Part shown: piece after piece, positions 17,331-26,623 of the stretch | Layout: each line of letters starts with the position of its first letter | Numbering within the stretch: the stretch's first letter is position 1 | Source: Enterobacteriaceae bacterium | GTDB taxonomy: Bacteria > Pseudomonadota > Gammaproteobacteria > Enterobacterales > Enterobacteriaceae | NCBI GenBank assembly: GCA_902363335.1 | Contig: CABIZV010000002.1 | Span: 248,001 to 312,000, forward strand | DNA length: 64,000 nt | Reading direction: 5' to 3' | Notes under the pieces: generated by a model | Told to the model about the DNA's origin: nothing | The model's database searches: none | The model's input: only the letters and a program-made list of their open reading frames with translations | Made by a program: the position numbers and the translations under genes

Positions 17331-19007
17331 TTACCCGCTCACCGCCTCTTTCAACGGTGGCTCGCTCAATAGCCCAAGCATCGTTTTGGCAATCTCACGC
17401 TCGCCCATCACCACCTCATTGGCGCCACGCTCGCTGATATAAGCCACTTCATCATCGTAATGCGCACGGGCGATAATCTCGAGGTTTGGGCACTTCTCAC
17501 GGGCGCTGGCGACGATTTCCCCGGCTTCGTAGCCGTTAGGAATGGTCAGCAGCAGCCAACGCGCGCAGTCCAGATGCGCCAGGTTCATAATCTCTTCATT
17601 GGCCGCATTGCCCAGCACCGCACGAATACCGCGCTCACGCAGCTCATCCACCCGCGTACGTGACGTTTCAATGACGACGAGCGGAATCCCCTGAGCCATT
17701 AATTTCTCGCCCAGCAGGCTGCCCACGCGACCATAACCCACCAGCAGCGCATGGTTGCAGATATCCACCGGAATTTGCGTCTCGTCTTCCATCGCCTCTT
17801 CCAGCGTTTGCTCCTCCAGGGTTTCGGTTTTCTCGAGGAACTTCTCCAGCAGCGTAAACAGCACCGGATTAAGCATAATGGAGAGGATAGCGCCGGCCAG
17901 TACCAGATTTTGTCCAGCCTGCGGGAGCAGACCCAGCATCATTCCCAGACCAGCCAGGATAAAGGCGAATTCACCAATCTGCGCAAGGCTAGTGGCGATA
18001 GTTAATGCCGTACGCTGCGAGTGACCAAACAGACGCACCAACCCGAATGCCGCCAGCGACTTACCAAAGATGATGATAGCCAGCGTCCCCAGAACGGCCA
18101 GCGGCTGCTCAATCAGAATGTAAGGGTCGAACAGCATGCCCACGGAGACAAAGAACAACACGGCAAAGGCGTCGCGTAATGGCAACGTATCGTGTGCGGC
18201 GCGGTGGCTGAGCTCGGATTCGTTTAATACCATACCGGCGAAGAAGGCGCCCAGCGCGAAGGAGACGTCAAACAGTTCCACCGCGCCAAAGGCGATACCC
18301 AGCGCTAGCGCCAGTACAGACAGCGTAAACAGTTCACGAGAACCGGTAGCGGCGCTACGGGCAAGGATCCACGGCACCAGGCGACGACCAACCAGCATCA
18401 TAATGGCAATAAATGCCACCACTTTACCGATAGTAATAGCCATATCGAGAGCCAGCGAGGCGAAGCCGATGTTCTCTTTTTCCATCATTCCGGCGACCGC
18501 TGGCAGCAGTACCAGCGTCAGCACCATCACCAGATCTTCAACAATCAGCCAGCCGATGGCGATTTGTCCTCGTTGACTATCAATGAGTTGCCGTTCCTCC
18601 AGCGCGCGTAAGAGCACGACGGTACTGGCGGTGGAAAGACATAAACCAAAGACGATACCGGTCATCAGCGACCAGCCTAAGAAGGTGGCAAGCAGCATCC
18701 CTAGTAGCGTGGCGACGGCTATCTGGGCAATCGCGCCGGGGATGGCGATGGCTTTTACTGCCATCAGATCCTTGAGTGAGAAATGGAGACCTACGCCAAA
18801 CATCAGCAATATCACGCCGAGTTCTGCCAGTTCCGGCGCAAGTTTAGTATCAGCAACAAATCCTGGAGTGAATGGCCCGGCCAGTACGCCCGCTAATAAA
18901 TAACCCACCAGTGGTGAAATTCTTAACTTATTGGCAATCATGCCAAGGAAAAAAGCGAGCACAAGGCCACCAACAATGGTGGTAATAAGCGGTGTGGCGT
19001 GATGCAT
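17331..19007 (-). CDS. ybaL: YbaL, CPA2-family cation/proton antiporter with RCK domain
   Basis: 558 residues, as in E. coli. The N-terminal Na+/H+-exchanger-type membrane domain has about 12 helices (to about residue 385) and is followed by a TrkA-N/RCK domain whose Rossmann motif is ALLVGYGRVGS. It is related to KefB/KefC, but the substrate is not proven. The start MHHATPLITTIVGG is the family start, with ribosome site GGAG; the frame is open 11 codons further up. Convergent with gsk across a BIME. Confidence 0.94.
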   Translation of the reverse strand: MHHATPLITTIVGGLVLAFFLGMIANKLRISPLVGYLLAGVLAGPFTPGFVADTKLAPELAELGVILLMFGVGLHFSLKDLMAVKAIAIPGAIAQIAVATLLGMLLATFLGWSLMTGIVFGLCLSTASTVVLLRALEERQLIDSQRGQIAIGWLIVEDLVMVLTLVLLPAVAGMMEKENIGFASLALDMAITIGKVVAFIAIMMLVGRRLVPWILARSAATGSRELFTLSVLALALGIAFGAVELFDVSFALGAFFAGMVLNESELSHRAAHDTLPLRDAFAVLFFVSVGMLFDPYILIEQPLAVLGTLAIIIFGKSLAAFGLVRLFGHSQRTALTIATSLAQIGEFAFILAGLGMMLGLLPQAGQNLVLAGAILSIMLNPVLFTLLEKFLEKTETLEEQTLEEAMEDETQIPVDICNHALLVGYGRVGSLLGEKLMAQGIPLVVIETSRTRVDELRERGIRAVLGNAANEEIMNLAHLDCARWLLLTIPNGYEAGEIVASAREKCPNLEIIARAHYDDEVAYISERGANEVVMGEREIAKTMLGLLSEPPLKEAVSG

Positions 19008-19261
19008 TCCGTCTCCTTTCGTCGTGATGCGTGGTTCCATTTTTGGCGCAGAGTGTCAAAGCAGCCTGAAAACCAAAAAGCCTGGTAATAGTTTATGACA
19101 ATTTTCACTATTATGTTTGTGAATAATTGTTGAATTTGGCTAAAAAATTGAATTTTCGGAGTAAACGACACAAAAGTGAAAATTAATGAGGATAAGTCAG
19201 TTAAGTCGCGAGGTGGCGCGGGAGAGATGGCAGCCAAAGAGAGACTTTGGCTGCAGGGAAC

Positions 19262-20482
19262 TTAGTGTTTTTGCCGGTTATCAGGTAAGAATATGGTCAA
19301 CATCCCAATAAGTGGTAGGAAAGCACATATTTTATAGACCAATTCGATGCTGGTGTGGTCGGCGACCAGCCCCAACACCGCAGCCCCTAAGCCTCCCATG
19401 CCGAAGGCGAAACCGAAGAATAGGCCAGAAACCATGCCAATTCGCCCTGGTAATAGCTCCTGAGCGTACACCAGGATGGCGGAAAATGCTGAGGCAAGGA
19501 TAAATCCAATAATCACCGTCAAAATACCGGTCCACCACAGGGTTGCATAGGGTAAAAGGAGGGTGAAAGGCGCAACGCCGAGGATAGAGCCCCAAATAAC
19601 ATATTTACGCCCGATTTTATCGCCGACAGGGCCACCAATCACCGTACCTGCGGCAACGGCGAACAGGAACGCAAACAAATGTATCTGGGCATTTTGTACC
19701 GATAATCCGAATTTTTGCATCAGATAAAAGGTGTAATAGCTGCTAATACTCGCCATATAGAAATATTTGGAGAAAATCAGCATTAACAGGATGCAAACCG
19801 CCAGAATAACCTTGTTCTTAGGCAGCGGATTGATAATCGCCGCTTTAGGCTTGCCTTTGTTCATACGATGCTGTGCGGCATACCAGCGGCTAACCTGTGC
19901 CAGCACGACAATCGCCAGCAGGGCGGCAAGAACAAACCAGGCCACATTTCCTTTACCGTAAGGCGCGATGATTACCGCTGCCAGCAATGGCCCCAATGAG
20001 CTGCCGAAATTGCCGCCAACCTGGAAAATAGACTGCGCCAGCCCGTGACGTCCGCCGGAGGCCATACGGGCAACGCGGGAGGATTCCGGGTGGAATACCG
20101 ATGAACCGGTGCCGACAAGTGCTGCGGCCAGTAAAACGGTGCCAAAGCTTCCTGCCAGCGCCAGCAGCACCAGACCGCTTAATGTAAAGCACATGCCCAC
20201 CGGCAAAGACCACGGCATTGAGCGTTTATCGGTGATGTAGCCGATAACGGGCTGGAATAGGGACGAGGTGAGCTGGAAGGTCAGCGTGATCATGCCTATC
20301 TGCACAAAGGAGAGTGAAAACTCTGATTGCAGCAGCGGATAGATTGCCAGTATCAGCGACTGAATCATGTCGTTTAGCAGGTGTGAGAGGCTAATTGCTC
20401 CCAGGATGCCAAATGCAGTACGACCCTGTTGCGAGGACGCAGAAGGGCCAGGCCGGTTAGGGCTGGTTTCAGAGATTGCCAT
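19262..20482 (-). CDS. fsr: Fsr, fosmidomycin-resistance MFS efflux protein
   Basis: 406 residues, the same as E. coli. A 12-helix major-facilitator exporter known for fosmidomycin resistance; the natural substrate is uncertain. The sequence is near-identical to E. coli over most of its length (SHLLNDMIQSLILAIYPLLQSEFSL, FHPESSRVARMASGGRHGLAQS). The N-terminal cytoplasmic tail is variable. I use the ATG at 20482; an upstream GTG at 20491 adds three residues. Divergent from ushA. Confidence 0.95.
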   Translation of the reverse strand: MAISETSPNRPGPSASSQQGRTAFGILGAISLSHLLNDMIQSLILAIYPLLQSEFSLSFVQIGMITLTFQLTSSLFQPVIGYITDKRSMPWSLPVGMCFTLSGLVLLALAGSFGTVLLAAALVGTGSSVFHPESSRVARMASGGRHGLAQSIFQVGGNFGSSLGPLLAAVIIAPYGKGNVAWFVLAALLAIVVLAQVSRWYAAQHRMNKGKPKAAIINPLPKNKVILAVCILLMLIFSKYFYMASISSYYTFYLMQKFGLSVQNAQIHLFAFLFAVAAGTVIGGPVGDKIGRKYVIWGSILGVAPFTLLLPYATLWWTGILTVIIGFILASAFSAILVYAQELLPGRIGMVSGLFFGFAFGMGGLGAAVLGLVADHTSIELVYKICAFLPLIGMLTIFLPDNRQKH

Positions 20483-20658
20483 AGATTCCACTTGTCATTT
20501 ATCGAGCGATGTTGGGGATATATACGCTTTAATAATTATTATCAGACTAAGATACCTGCCTAAGACGTTTGAAGGAAGTCTCATTTCTGAAAACAAATTA
20601 GACTAATATTTCAGAGCGTTGTAATTTCTGCGGTTGTTATTCACTCAGGGAGAGAATT

Positions 20659-22311
20659 ATGCAATTCGTCAAACGGGGCGTGGCGTTGGCGATGCTGGCA
20701 GCATTATCTGTCACCAGCTTACCGGCACAGGCTTACCAGCAAGATAAAACTTATAAAATCACCATTTTGCATACCAACGATCATCACGGGCACTTCTGGC
20801 GCAGTGAATATGGTGAATACGGCCTGGCGGCGCAAAAAACGCTGGTGGATGGCATCCGTAAAGAGGTGGCTGCAGAAGGCGGTAGCGTGCTACTGCTCTC
20901 CGGCGGCGATATCAACACCGGTGTACCTGAATCCGATCTCCAGGATGCTGAACCGGACTTTCGCGGCATGAATCTGGTCGGTTATGACGCAATGGCGGTC
21001 GGTAACCACGAATTTGATAACCCGATGAGCGTGCTGCGCCAGCAGGAAAAATGGGCCAAATTCCCGTTCCTCTCCGCCAATATCTACCAGAAAAGTACCG
21101 GTGAACGCCTGTTTAAACCCTGGGCGCTGTTTAAACGTCAGGATCTGAAAATTGCCGTGATTGGTTTAACCACCGACGATACGGCGAAAATCGGTAACCC
21201 GGAATATTTTACCGATATCGAATTCCGCAAACCGGCGGACGAAGCCAAACTGGTGATTCAGGAGCTACAGCAAAATGAGAAGCCAGACCTTATTCTGGCG
21301 ACGACCCACATGGGTCACTACGATAACGGCGAACACGGCTCTAACGCACCGGGCGATGTAGAGATGGCGCGCAGCCTGCCTGCAGGTTCTCTGGCGATGA
21401 TTGTGGGCGGTCACTCACAAGACCCCGTGTGTATGGCGTCAGAGAATAAAAAGCAGGTGGATTATGTTCCTGGCACCCCCTGTGCGCCGGATAAACAAAA
21501 CGGTATCTGGATTGTTCAGGCCCATGAATGGGGTAAATACGTCGGGCGTGCGGACTTTGAATTCCGTAACGGCGAGATGAAGCTGGTGCATTATCAGCTG
21601 ATCCCGGTCAATCTGAAGAAGAAAGTGACCTACGATAACGGGCAGAGTGAGCGCGTACTTTACACCCCGCAAATCCCTGAAAGCCCACAGATGCTCTCCC
21701 TGCTAACGCCTTTCCAGAGCAAAGGGAAAGCGCAGCTGGACGTCAAAGTGGGCAGCGTCAACGGGCAACTGGAAGGTGACCGCAGCAAAGTTCGTTTTGT
21801 GCAGACCAACATGGGACGTCTGATTCTGGCGGCGCAAATGGCGCGCACCGGCGCTGATTTCGGCGTTATGAGCGGTGGCGGTATTCGCGATTCTATTGAG
21901 TCGGGCAATATCACCTATAAGAACGTGCTGAAGGTACAGCCGTTTGGCAACGTGGTGGTTTACGCTGACATGAGTGGCAAAGAGGTCATTGAGTACCTGA
22001 CCGCCGTGGCCCAGATGAAGCCGGATTCCGGTGCTTACCCGCAGTTTGCCAACGTGAGCTTTGTGGCGAAGGGTGGAAAGCTGAACGACCTGAAAATCAA
22101 AGGTGAACCGGTTGATCCTGCGAAAACTTATCGCATGGCAACGCTTAGCTTCAACGCCACCGGTGGCGATGGTTATCCGAAAATTGATACTAAACCGGGG
22201 TATGTGAATACCGGATTTATCGATGCTGAGGTGCTCAAACAGTATATTGAGCAAAATTCACCGCTGGATGTGAATGCTTACGAACCGAAAGGGGAAGTGA
22301 GCTGGCAGTAA
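20659..22311 (+). CDS. ushA: UshA, periplasmic UDP-sugar hydrolase / 5'-nucleotidase
   Basis: 550 residues, as in E. coli. Hydrolyses external nucleotides and UDP-sugars so that nucleosides can be imported. A cleavable signal peptide (residues 1-25, ...LPAQA) is followed by the calcineurin-like metallophosphatase domain with DHHGH, GGDINTG, GNHEFD and GGHSQD metal-binding motifs. The C-terminal domain binds substrate. Ribosome site GGGAGAG. The xapA nucleoside operon further along would use its products. Confidence 0.97.
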   Translation: MQFVKRGVALAMLAALSVTSLPAQAYQQDKTYKITILHTNDHHGHFWRSEYGEYGLAAQKTLVDGIRKEVAAEGGSVLLLSGGDINTGVPESDLQDAEPDFRGMNLVGYDAMAVGNHEFDNPMSVLRQQEKWAKFPFLSANIYQKSTGERLFKPWALFKRQDLKIAVIGLTTDDTAKIGNPEYFTDIEFRKPADEAKLVIQELQQNEKPDLILATTHMGHYDNGEHGSNAPGDVEMARSLPAGSLAMIVGGHSQDPVCMASENKKQVDYVPGTPCAPDKQNGIWIVQAHEWGKYVGRADFEFRNGEMKLVHYQLIPVNLKKKVTYDNGQSERVLYTPQIPESPQMLSLLTPFQSKGKAQLDVKVGSVNGQLEGDRSKVRFVQTNMGRLILAAQMARTGADFGVMSGGGIRDSIESGNITYKNVLKVQPFGNVVVYADMSGKEVIEYLTAVAQMKPDSGAYPQFANVSFVAKGGKLNDLKIKGEPVDPAKTYRMATLSFNATGGDGYPKIDTKPGYVNTGFIDAEVLKQYIEQNSPLDVNAYEPKGEVSWQ

Positions 22312-22324
22312 GGTTTTGAGTCGT

Positions 22325-22430
22325 TCCCGGCGGCGCTGCGCTTGGCCGAGCTACAAATATGCAAACATTCGTTCGCACGGTTTACCAATATGCACGAACG
22401 TAGCCCGGCCAAGCGCAGCGCCGCCGGGTT
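22325..22430. repeat. BIME (GTAGCCCGG type) between ushA and ybaK
   Basis: An inverted pair: CCCGGCGGCGCTGCGCTTGGCCGAGCTAC and GTAGCCCGGCCAAGCGCAGCGCCGCCGGG. The arms are separated by about 48 bp that include a direct repeat of AACATTCGTTCG-like and ACGAACG sequence. It lies between convergent ushA and ybaK. Confidence 0.85.
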
Positions 22431-22465
22431 TACACAGGCAAGCGCAAGCGCCCTTGGGATAACCC

Positions 22466-22945
22466 TCAATCCCGACGCGCAATATCCGCAAACGTCGCGC
22501 CAAGGATCTTCGCCAAATCTACCGCCGCCAGTTCAATATCCAGCCCGCGTTTACCGCCGGACACAAAGATAGAACTAAATTCCTGCGATGGTGCATCGAT
22601 GACCGTTGGTAGCCTTTTTTTCTGCCCTAATGGACTGATCCCACCAACCAGATAACCGGTCACGCGCTGAGCCACCAGCGGATCGGCCATATCGACTTTT
22701 TTCGCGCCGAGCGCTTTGGCCACTTTCTTCAGATCTAGCTGCCCGGCGACCGGCGTCACGGCAACAGCAAGCTGCTTCATATCGCCGTTCATGGCTACCA
22801 GCAACGTTTTGTAAACCTGATCGGCGTTAAGGCCTAATTTACGCACCACCTCATCGCCAAAGTTTGTCTCATTGGGATCGTGATCGTAGGTATGGATGCT
22901 AAACGGGATTTTGTTCTTTTCGAGTAACTTAACGGCGGGAGTCAT
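22466..22945 (-). CDS. ybaK: YbaK, Cys-tRNA(Pro) deacylase
   Basis: 159 residues, as in E. coli. Trans-editing enzyme that clears Cys from tRNA-Pro mischarged by ProRS. The INS/YbaK domain motifs are intact: KTLLVAMNGD, the KKVAKALGAKKV helix with the essential lysines, and GGISPLGQKKRLPTVID. I chose MTPAVKLLEKN as the start; 27 in-frame upstream codons are not conserved. Confidence 0.95.
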   Translation of the reverse strand: MTPAVKLLEKNKIPFSIHTYDHDPNETNFGDEVVRKLGLNADQVYKTLLVAMNGDMKQLAVAVTPVAGQLDLKKVAKALGAKKVDMADPLVAQRVTGYLVGGISPLGQKKRLPTVIDAPSQEFSSIFVSGGKRGLDIELAAVDLAKILGATFADIARRD

Positions 22946-23068
22946 AGCCTTCCTTCTTACTTCTAACGAGATATGAGGCCAGCATACGCCCGAAAGCGGA
23001 CTAAAAAATAGTATAATCTTGCGCAATAGGTCTTGGCAGTTGCGGTAACTTTGAGCGACAATCGAAGG

Positions 23069-23148
23069 ATCCGGAGTGAAAACGCCGGGATAATAATAAT
23101 GATGAAATTCCTCTTTGACGGGCCAATAGAAATATTGGCCATTTTTTT
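23069..23148 (+). ncRNA. chiX: ChiX (MicM/SroB) small regulatory RNA
   Basis: It lies between ybaK and ybaP, the E. coli position of chiX. The 3' half is nearly identical to the E. coli RNA: the pairing segment ATGAAATTCCTCTTTGACGG is followed by the terminator hairpin GGCCAATAGAAATATTGGCC and T7. An AT-rich TAATAATAAT segment precedes it. The 5' end is different: the E. coli CGTC stem is replaced by a CCGG...CCGG stem. A promoter TTGGCA (23033)-18 bp-GACAAT (23057) sets the start near 23069, by inference. ChiX is an Hfq-bound repressor of chitoporin chiP and of dpiBA; neither target is in this window. Confidence 0.88.
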
Positions 23149-23941
23149 ATTTCAACATCTGCGGCAGATTGCCCTCGCCATAAAGATGTAACGCCCCAAC
23201 GGCCACCACGTAGCGCCCCGGCGGCAGAGCCTGTAGGCTGTCGCGCCAGGCCTCATTGCGTTTCACCATCAACACATCATAAAGCGACTGGCTGAAGGTA
23301 TTTGGCAGCGAAGCCGTCCCGTTCGACGGCGGCTGTTGCAGCCACCAGCCAATCATCACCTGTAACAAGCGCGCATTGGTATGCCAGTGGGCGAGCGTAT
23401 CATCAAGCAGCGCCATGCCGCCGTCGGGCAACTGGCATAGCAGCGCAATCTGGCTGTCAGCGCCCTCCAGCTCTTTTACCGGTAGCGCGCTTTCACGAGC
23501 GGCCGTCAAAAGCTGATAATCGATGCCGTAATCCGGCCGCAGCCCCAATCTTTGCGCTTGCGTTGCCTGAAGCACCATCGCTATCTGCCACAGCGGCTGG
23601 CTATCAAAACGAGACAGCGGCAACCCTTGTTCATCCGCCAGTTTTTCAAGGCAGGCAAGCTGCGTTTCGTTAAGCCTTTCGTCAAGCGGCGGGCAGACTG
23701 GCAGATTGCTAAACGGCGTGTCGTTACCCGAAATATCCGCTTCGACAATCAGGGCATCGGCCTGACGTAATTTCTTGATGAGTCTGGCGGGAAGCGGGGC
23801 CATATCACGCGTCCCCATATGAATACTGCCGACGAGATGCAAGTGGCGACCGCCGGGCAGGGAAACATCAATCGCAGGCCAGCTGTAGGGCGAACCACGC
23901 AGGGCGCGCCACAGGCGTTGTAGGTGAATTACCAGACTCAT
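23147..23941 (-). CDS. ybaP: YbaP, TraB/GumN-family protein
   Basis: 264 residues, as in E. coli. The TraB/GumN/PrgY family is a distant relative of metalloproteases of the Tiki type. The N-terminal HLVGSIHMGT and C-terminal GRYVVAVGALHLYGEGNLPQML carry the conserved GxxH motifs that bind metal. The activity of the bacterial protein is unknown. I use the start at MSLVIHLQRLW, with 18 more upstream in-frame codons not conserved. Its stop codon lies inside the T run of the convergent chiX terminator. Confidence 0.92.
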   Translation of the reverse strand: MSLVIHLQRLWRALRGSPYSWPAIDVSLPGGRHLHLVGSIHMGTRDMAPLPARLIKKLRQADALIVEADISGNDTPFSNLPVCPPLDERLNETQLACLEKLADEQGLPLSRFDSQPLWQIAMVLQATQAQRLGLRPDYGIDYQLLTAARESALPVKELEGADSQIALLCQLPDGGMALLDDTLAHWHTNARLLQVMIGWWLQQPPSNGTASLPNTFSQSLYDVLMVKRNEAWRDSLQALPPGRYVVAVGALHLYGEGNLPQMLK

Positions 23942-24027
23942 TCGCGCTCCCTGAAACCAAAATCTCATGCTAGCGCGATGCAAGAAAAGGTGCAAATGCG
24001 TCCCCCCGTGACGGGGGGACAGGGAGA

Positions 24028-26529
24028 TTACTGCTTCGGTTTAAACCGCAGCAGGCGATTAGCGTTACTCACCACTGTAATCGATGACAGCGCCATTGCT
24101 GCACCCGCAACCACCGGATTCAGCAGCGTGCCGGTCAGCGGCCATAGGATCCCGGCGGCAATCGGAATGCCGAGCGAGTTATAAACAAATGCACCCAGCA
24201 GGTTTTGCTTCATGTTGCGCAGCGTGGCCCGGGAGATGGCCAGCGCATCCGACACACCAACCAGACTGTGACGCATCAGGGTGATAGCCGCCGTTTCAAT
24301 GGCGACATCGCTACCGCCGCCCATGGCGATACCTACATCGGCTTGCGCCAGCGCAGGGGCATCATTAATACCGTCACCGATCATCGCCACTTTCTGCCCC
24401 TGGGCCTGTAAATCAATAATCGCTTGTGCTTTGCCGTCTGGCAGTACGCCCGCAATTACCTCATCAATACCCGCTTCTTTGGCAATGGCCTTCGCCGTGA
24501 CCGGATTATCACCGGTGAGCATCACCAGACGATAGCCTTCGCGGTGCAGGCGCTGCAATGCGGCAACACTGTCGCTGCGCAGCGGATCGCGGATGGCGAA
24601 TAGCGCGGCGGCCTGACCATCGATGGCTAAGAGCACCGGCGTCGCACCAAGCGCTGCCTGTTGGGCCAGCTCATCGTCGAGTTCTTGAGTCGAGACCTGC
24701 TCCTCGTGCATCAACGCCTGGTTACCCAGCAGCAAACGATGCCCGTCGACCTCGCCGCTAACCCCTAAACCGCGTAACGTGCGGAATGCATTCACCTGCG
24801 GCAACGATTTTTGCGCGGCTTTTTCCATAATGGCGCGCGCTAGCGGATGATTGGAACCTTGCTCCAGCGCAGCGGCCAGATGCAGTGCGGTGGCTTCACT
24901 GATAGCGCCGAGCGTTTTCACCGCCACCACCTGCGGTTTGCCTTCGGTCAGGGTGCCGGTTTTATCAAATACCAGCGTTGTCAGCTCACTGGCACGCTGT
25001 AACGCGTCGGCATCCCGCACCAGTACGCCGTATTCCGCAGCGCGACCGACGCCGGAGATAATTGACATCGGCGTCGCCAGACCTAACGCGCACGGACAGG
25101 CGATAATCAACACCGTGGTGGCAATCACCAGGGTATAGACAATCTGCGGCGCGGGGCCAAAGAAATACCAGATGGCGGCGCTAAATATGGCGATACCAAC
25201 GACCACCGGTACGAACACCGCCGAGATTTTGTCGGCAAGCTGGCCAATTTCCGGCTTGCTGCTTTGCGCCTGACGCACCATCTTAATAATGCGTGACAAC
25301 GTGGTATGGCTGCCGACCGCACTGGCCCGAAACAGGACAGAACCGTCCTGCACAACGGTACCGGCGTGAATGGTGTCGCCGTCGCTTTTTTGCTGTGGGA
25401 TCGGTTCGCCGGTCAGCATCGCTTCATCAAACCAGGCTTCGCCCTGATTAATCTCACCATCCACCGGCACGCGGTCACCGGTTGCCAGACGTAGGATCAT
25501 GCCAGGCTGGACTTCCGCCAGCGGCACGGTTTTTTCACCCTCGTCGGTCACCACGCGCGCGGTAGGCGGCGTGAGATCGAGTAATTTCTCCAGCGCCCGG
25601 GACGAACGCTGACGTGCTCGCGCTTCCAGCATATGCCCGAGGTTAATCAGGCCGATAATCATGGCGCTGGCTTCATAATAGAGGTGGCGGGCTTCCATTG
25701 GGAACCACTGTGGCCACAGGTTGACGCTCATGGAGTACAGCCACGCTACACCCGTGCCGAGCGCAACCAGCGTATCCATGGTGGCGGTGCGATTTTTCAG
25801 GCTTGTATAGGCGCTACGATAAAAGTGACCGCCTGCAAAAACCATCACTGCAAGGGTGACAAGGCCGATAACCAACCACAGTGAACGGTTATCGTCGGTG
25901 ACCATCATGTTGTCGCCGAACATCCCCCACACCATCACCGGAATACCGACCAACAGGGCGACAATCGCCTGCCAGCGAAAACGCTTCATGGTCGCCAGCG
26001 CCGTTTCCTGCTGACGTTCACGGCGCTCAAGGTCGTCTTCAATCGCTTCCGCGCCGTAGCCGGCTTTCTCAACGGCCTGCACTAAATCGCTGGCGGAGAC
26101 ATTGCCCATCACGAGGGCCGTGCGCTCCGCCAGGTTTACCCGTGCCTGTACGACGCCCGGTACGGCTTGCAGCGCCTTTTGTACCCGGGAGACGCAGCTG
26201 GCGCAGCTCATTCCGCTTAACAGCAATTGTTGGCTGTCATCGATATCCTGTGCTGCCGGAAGCTCAGGGGTGGCCGCTGTCAGTGCTTCCGACGGGAGTG
26301 ATGACTCTGCCAGCGGTTTAGCCTTTGGGTGGCTTAGCTCCGCGCCGTAACCGGCTTGTTTAATGGTGTCGATGAGCGATTCTGCGCTGGCGCTGCCGAT
26401 AACGTGCGCAGCTTCAATGGTGACGTCTGCCTGTTCGACGTCAGGGCGTTGTTCCAGACTCTCTTTCACGCGTTTCACGCAGTGGCCGCAGGACAGACCG
26501 TCCAGTGCCAGATCGATGGTATGAGACAT
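24028..26529 (-). CDS. copA: CopA, Cu(I)-exporting P-type ATPase
   Basis: 833 residues (E. coli 834). It pumps Cu+ from cytoplasm to periplasm. Two N-terminal heavy-metal domains have CxxC sites (GLSCGHC at about 14-17, GMSCASC near residue 110). They are followed by eight membrane helices with the CPC metal site (IIACPCALGLATP), the phosphorylation site DKTGT and the hinge GDGINDAPAL. Divergent from cueR, which activates it. A -1 frameshift site after codon 69 can give a 70-residue copper chaperone. The E. coli neighbours ybaQ (downstream) and glsA-ybaT (upstream) are absent. Confidence 0.98.
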   Translation of the reverse strand: MSHTIDLALDGLSCGHCVKRVKESLEQRPDVEQADVTIEAAHVIGSASAESLIDTIKQAGYGAELSHPKAKPLAESSLPSEALTAATPELPAAQDIDDSQQLLLSGMSCASCVSRVQKALQAVPGVVQARVNLAERTALVMGNVSASDLVQAVEKAGYGAEAIEDDLERRERQQETALATMKRFRWQAIVALLVGIPVMVWGMFGDNMMVTDDNRSLWLVIGLVTLAVMVFAGGHFYRSAYTSLKNRTATMDTLVALGTGVAWLYSMSVNLWPQWFPMEARHLYYEASAMIIGLINLGHMLEARARQRSSRALEKLLDLTPPTARVVTDEGEKTVPLAEVQPGMILRLATGDRVPVDGEINQGEAWFDEAMLTGEPIPQQKSDGDTIHAGTVVQDGSVLFRASAVGSHTTLSRIIKMVRQAQSSKPEIGQLADKISAVFVPVVVGIAIFSAAIWYFFGPAPQIVYTLVIATTVLIIACPCALGLATPMSIISGVGRAAEYGVLVRDADALQRASELTTLVFDKTGTLTEGKPQVVAVKTLGAISEATALHLAAALEQGSNHPLARAIMEKAAQKSLPQVNAFRTLRGLGVSGEVDGHRLLLGNQALMHEEQVSTQELDDELAQQAALGATPVLLAIDGQAAALFAIRDPLRSDSVAALQRLHREGYRLVMLTGDNPVTAKAIAKEAGIDEVIAGVLPDGKAQAIIDLQAQGQKVAMIGDGINDAPALAQADVGIAMGGGSDVAIETAAITLMRHSLVGVSDALAISRATLRNMKQNLLGAFVYNSLGIPIAAGILWPLTGTLLNPVVAGAAMALSSITVVSNANRLLRFKPKQ
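26318..26329 (-). promoter_or_regulatory. copA -1 frameshift site producing CopA(Z)
   Basis: The slippery sequence C CCA AAG (26323-26329, read on the minus strand) covers codons 68-69. In the -1 frame it is followed by GGC TAA. The product would be the first metal domain alone, 70 residues ending in ...SHPKG. Both heptamer and product length agree with the copper chaperone reported for E. coli copA. Confidence 0.82.
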
Positions 26530-26590
26530 ATCACGTTCCTCAATAATGAATGACCAATAATCTGTTTTGGTCTACAGTTATGAAGGTTAA

Positions 26591-26611
26591 ACCTTCCAGC
26601 AAGGGGAAGGT
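26591..26611. promoter_or_regulatory. CueR-controlled copA promoter / CueR box
   Basis: Dyad ACCTTCC-N7-GGAAGGT in the 94-bp copA-cueR gap. On the minus strand it falls in the 19-bp spacer between -35 TTGACC and -10 TAACCT. The over-long spacer is the hallmark of MerR-family promoters and is the same as in E. coli copA. Confidence 0.92.
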
Positions 26612-26623
26612 CAAGGGGGAAAA

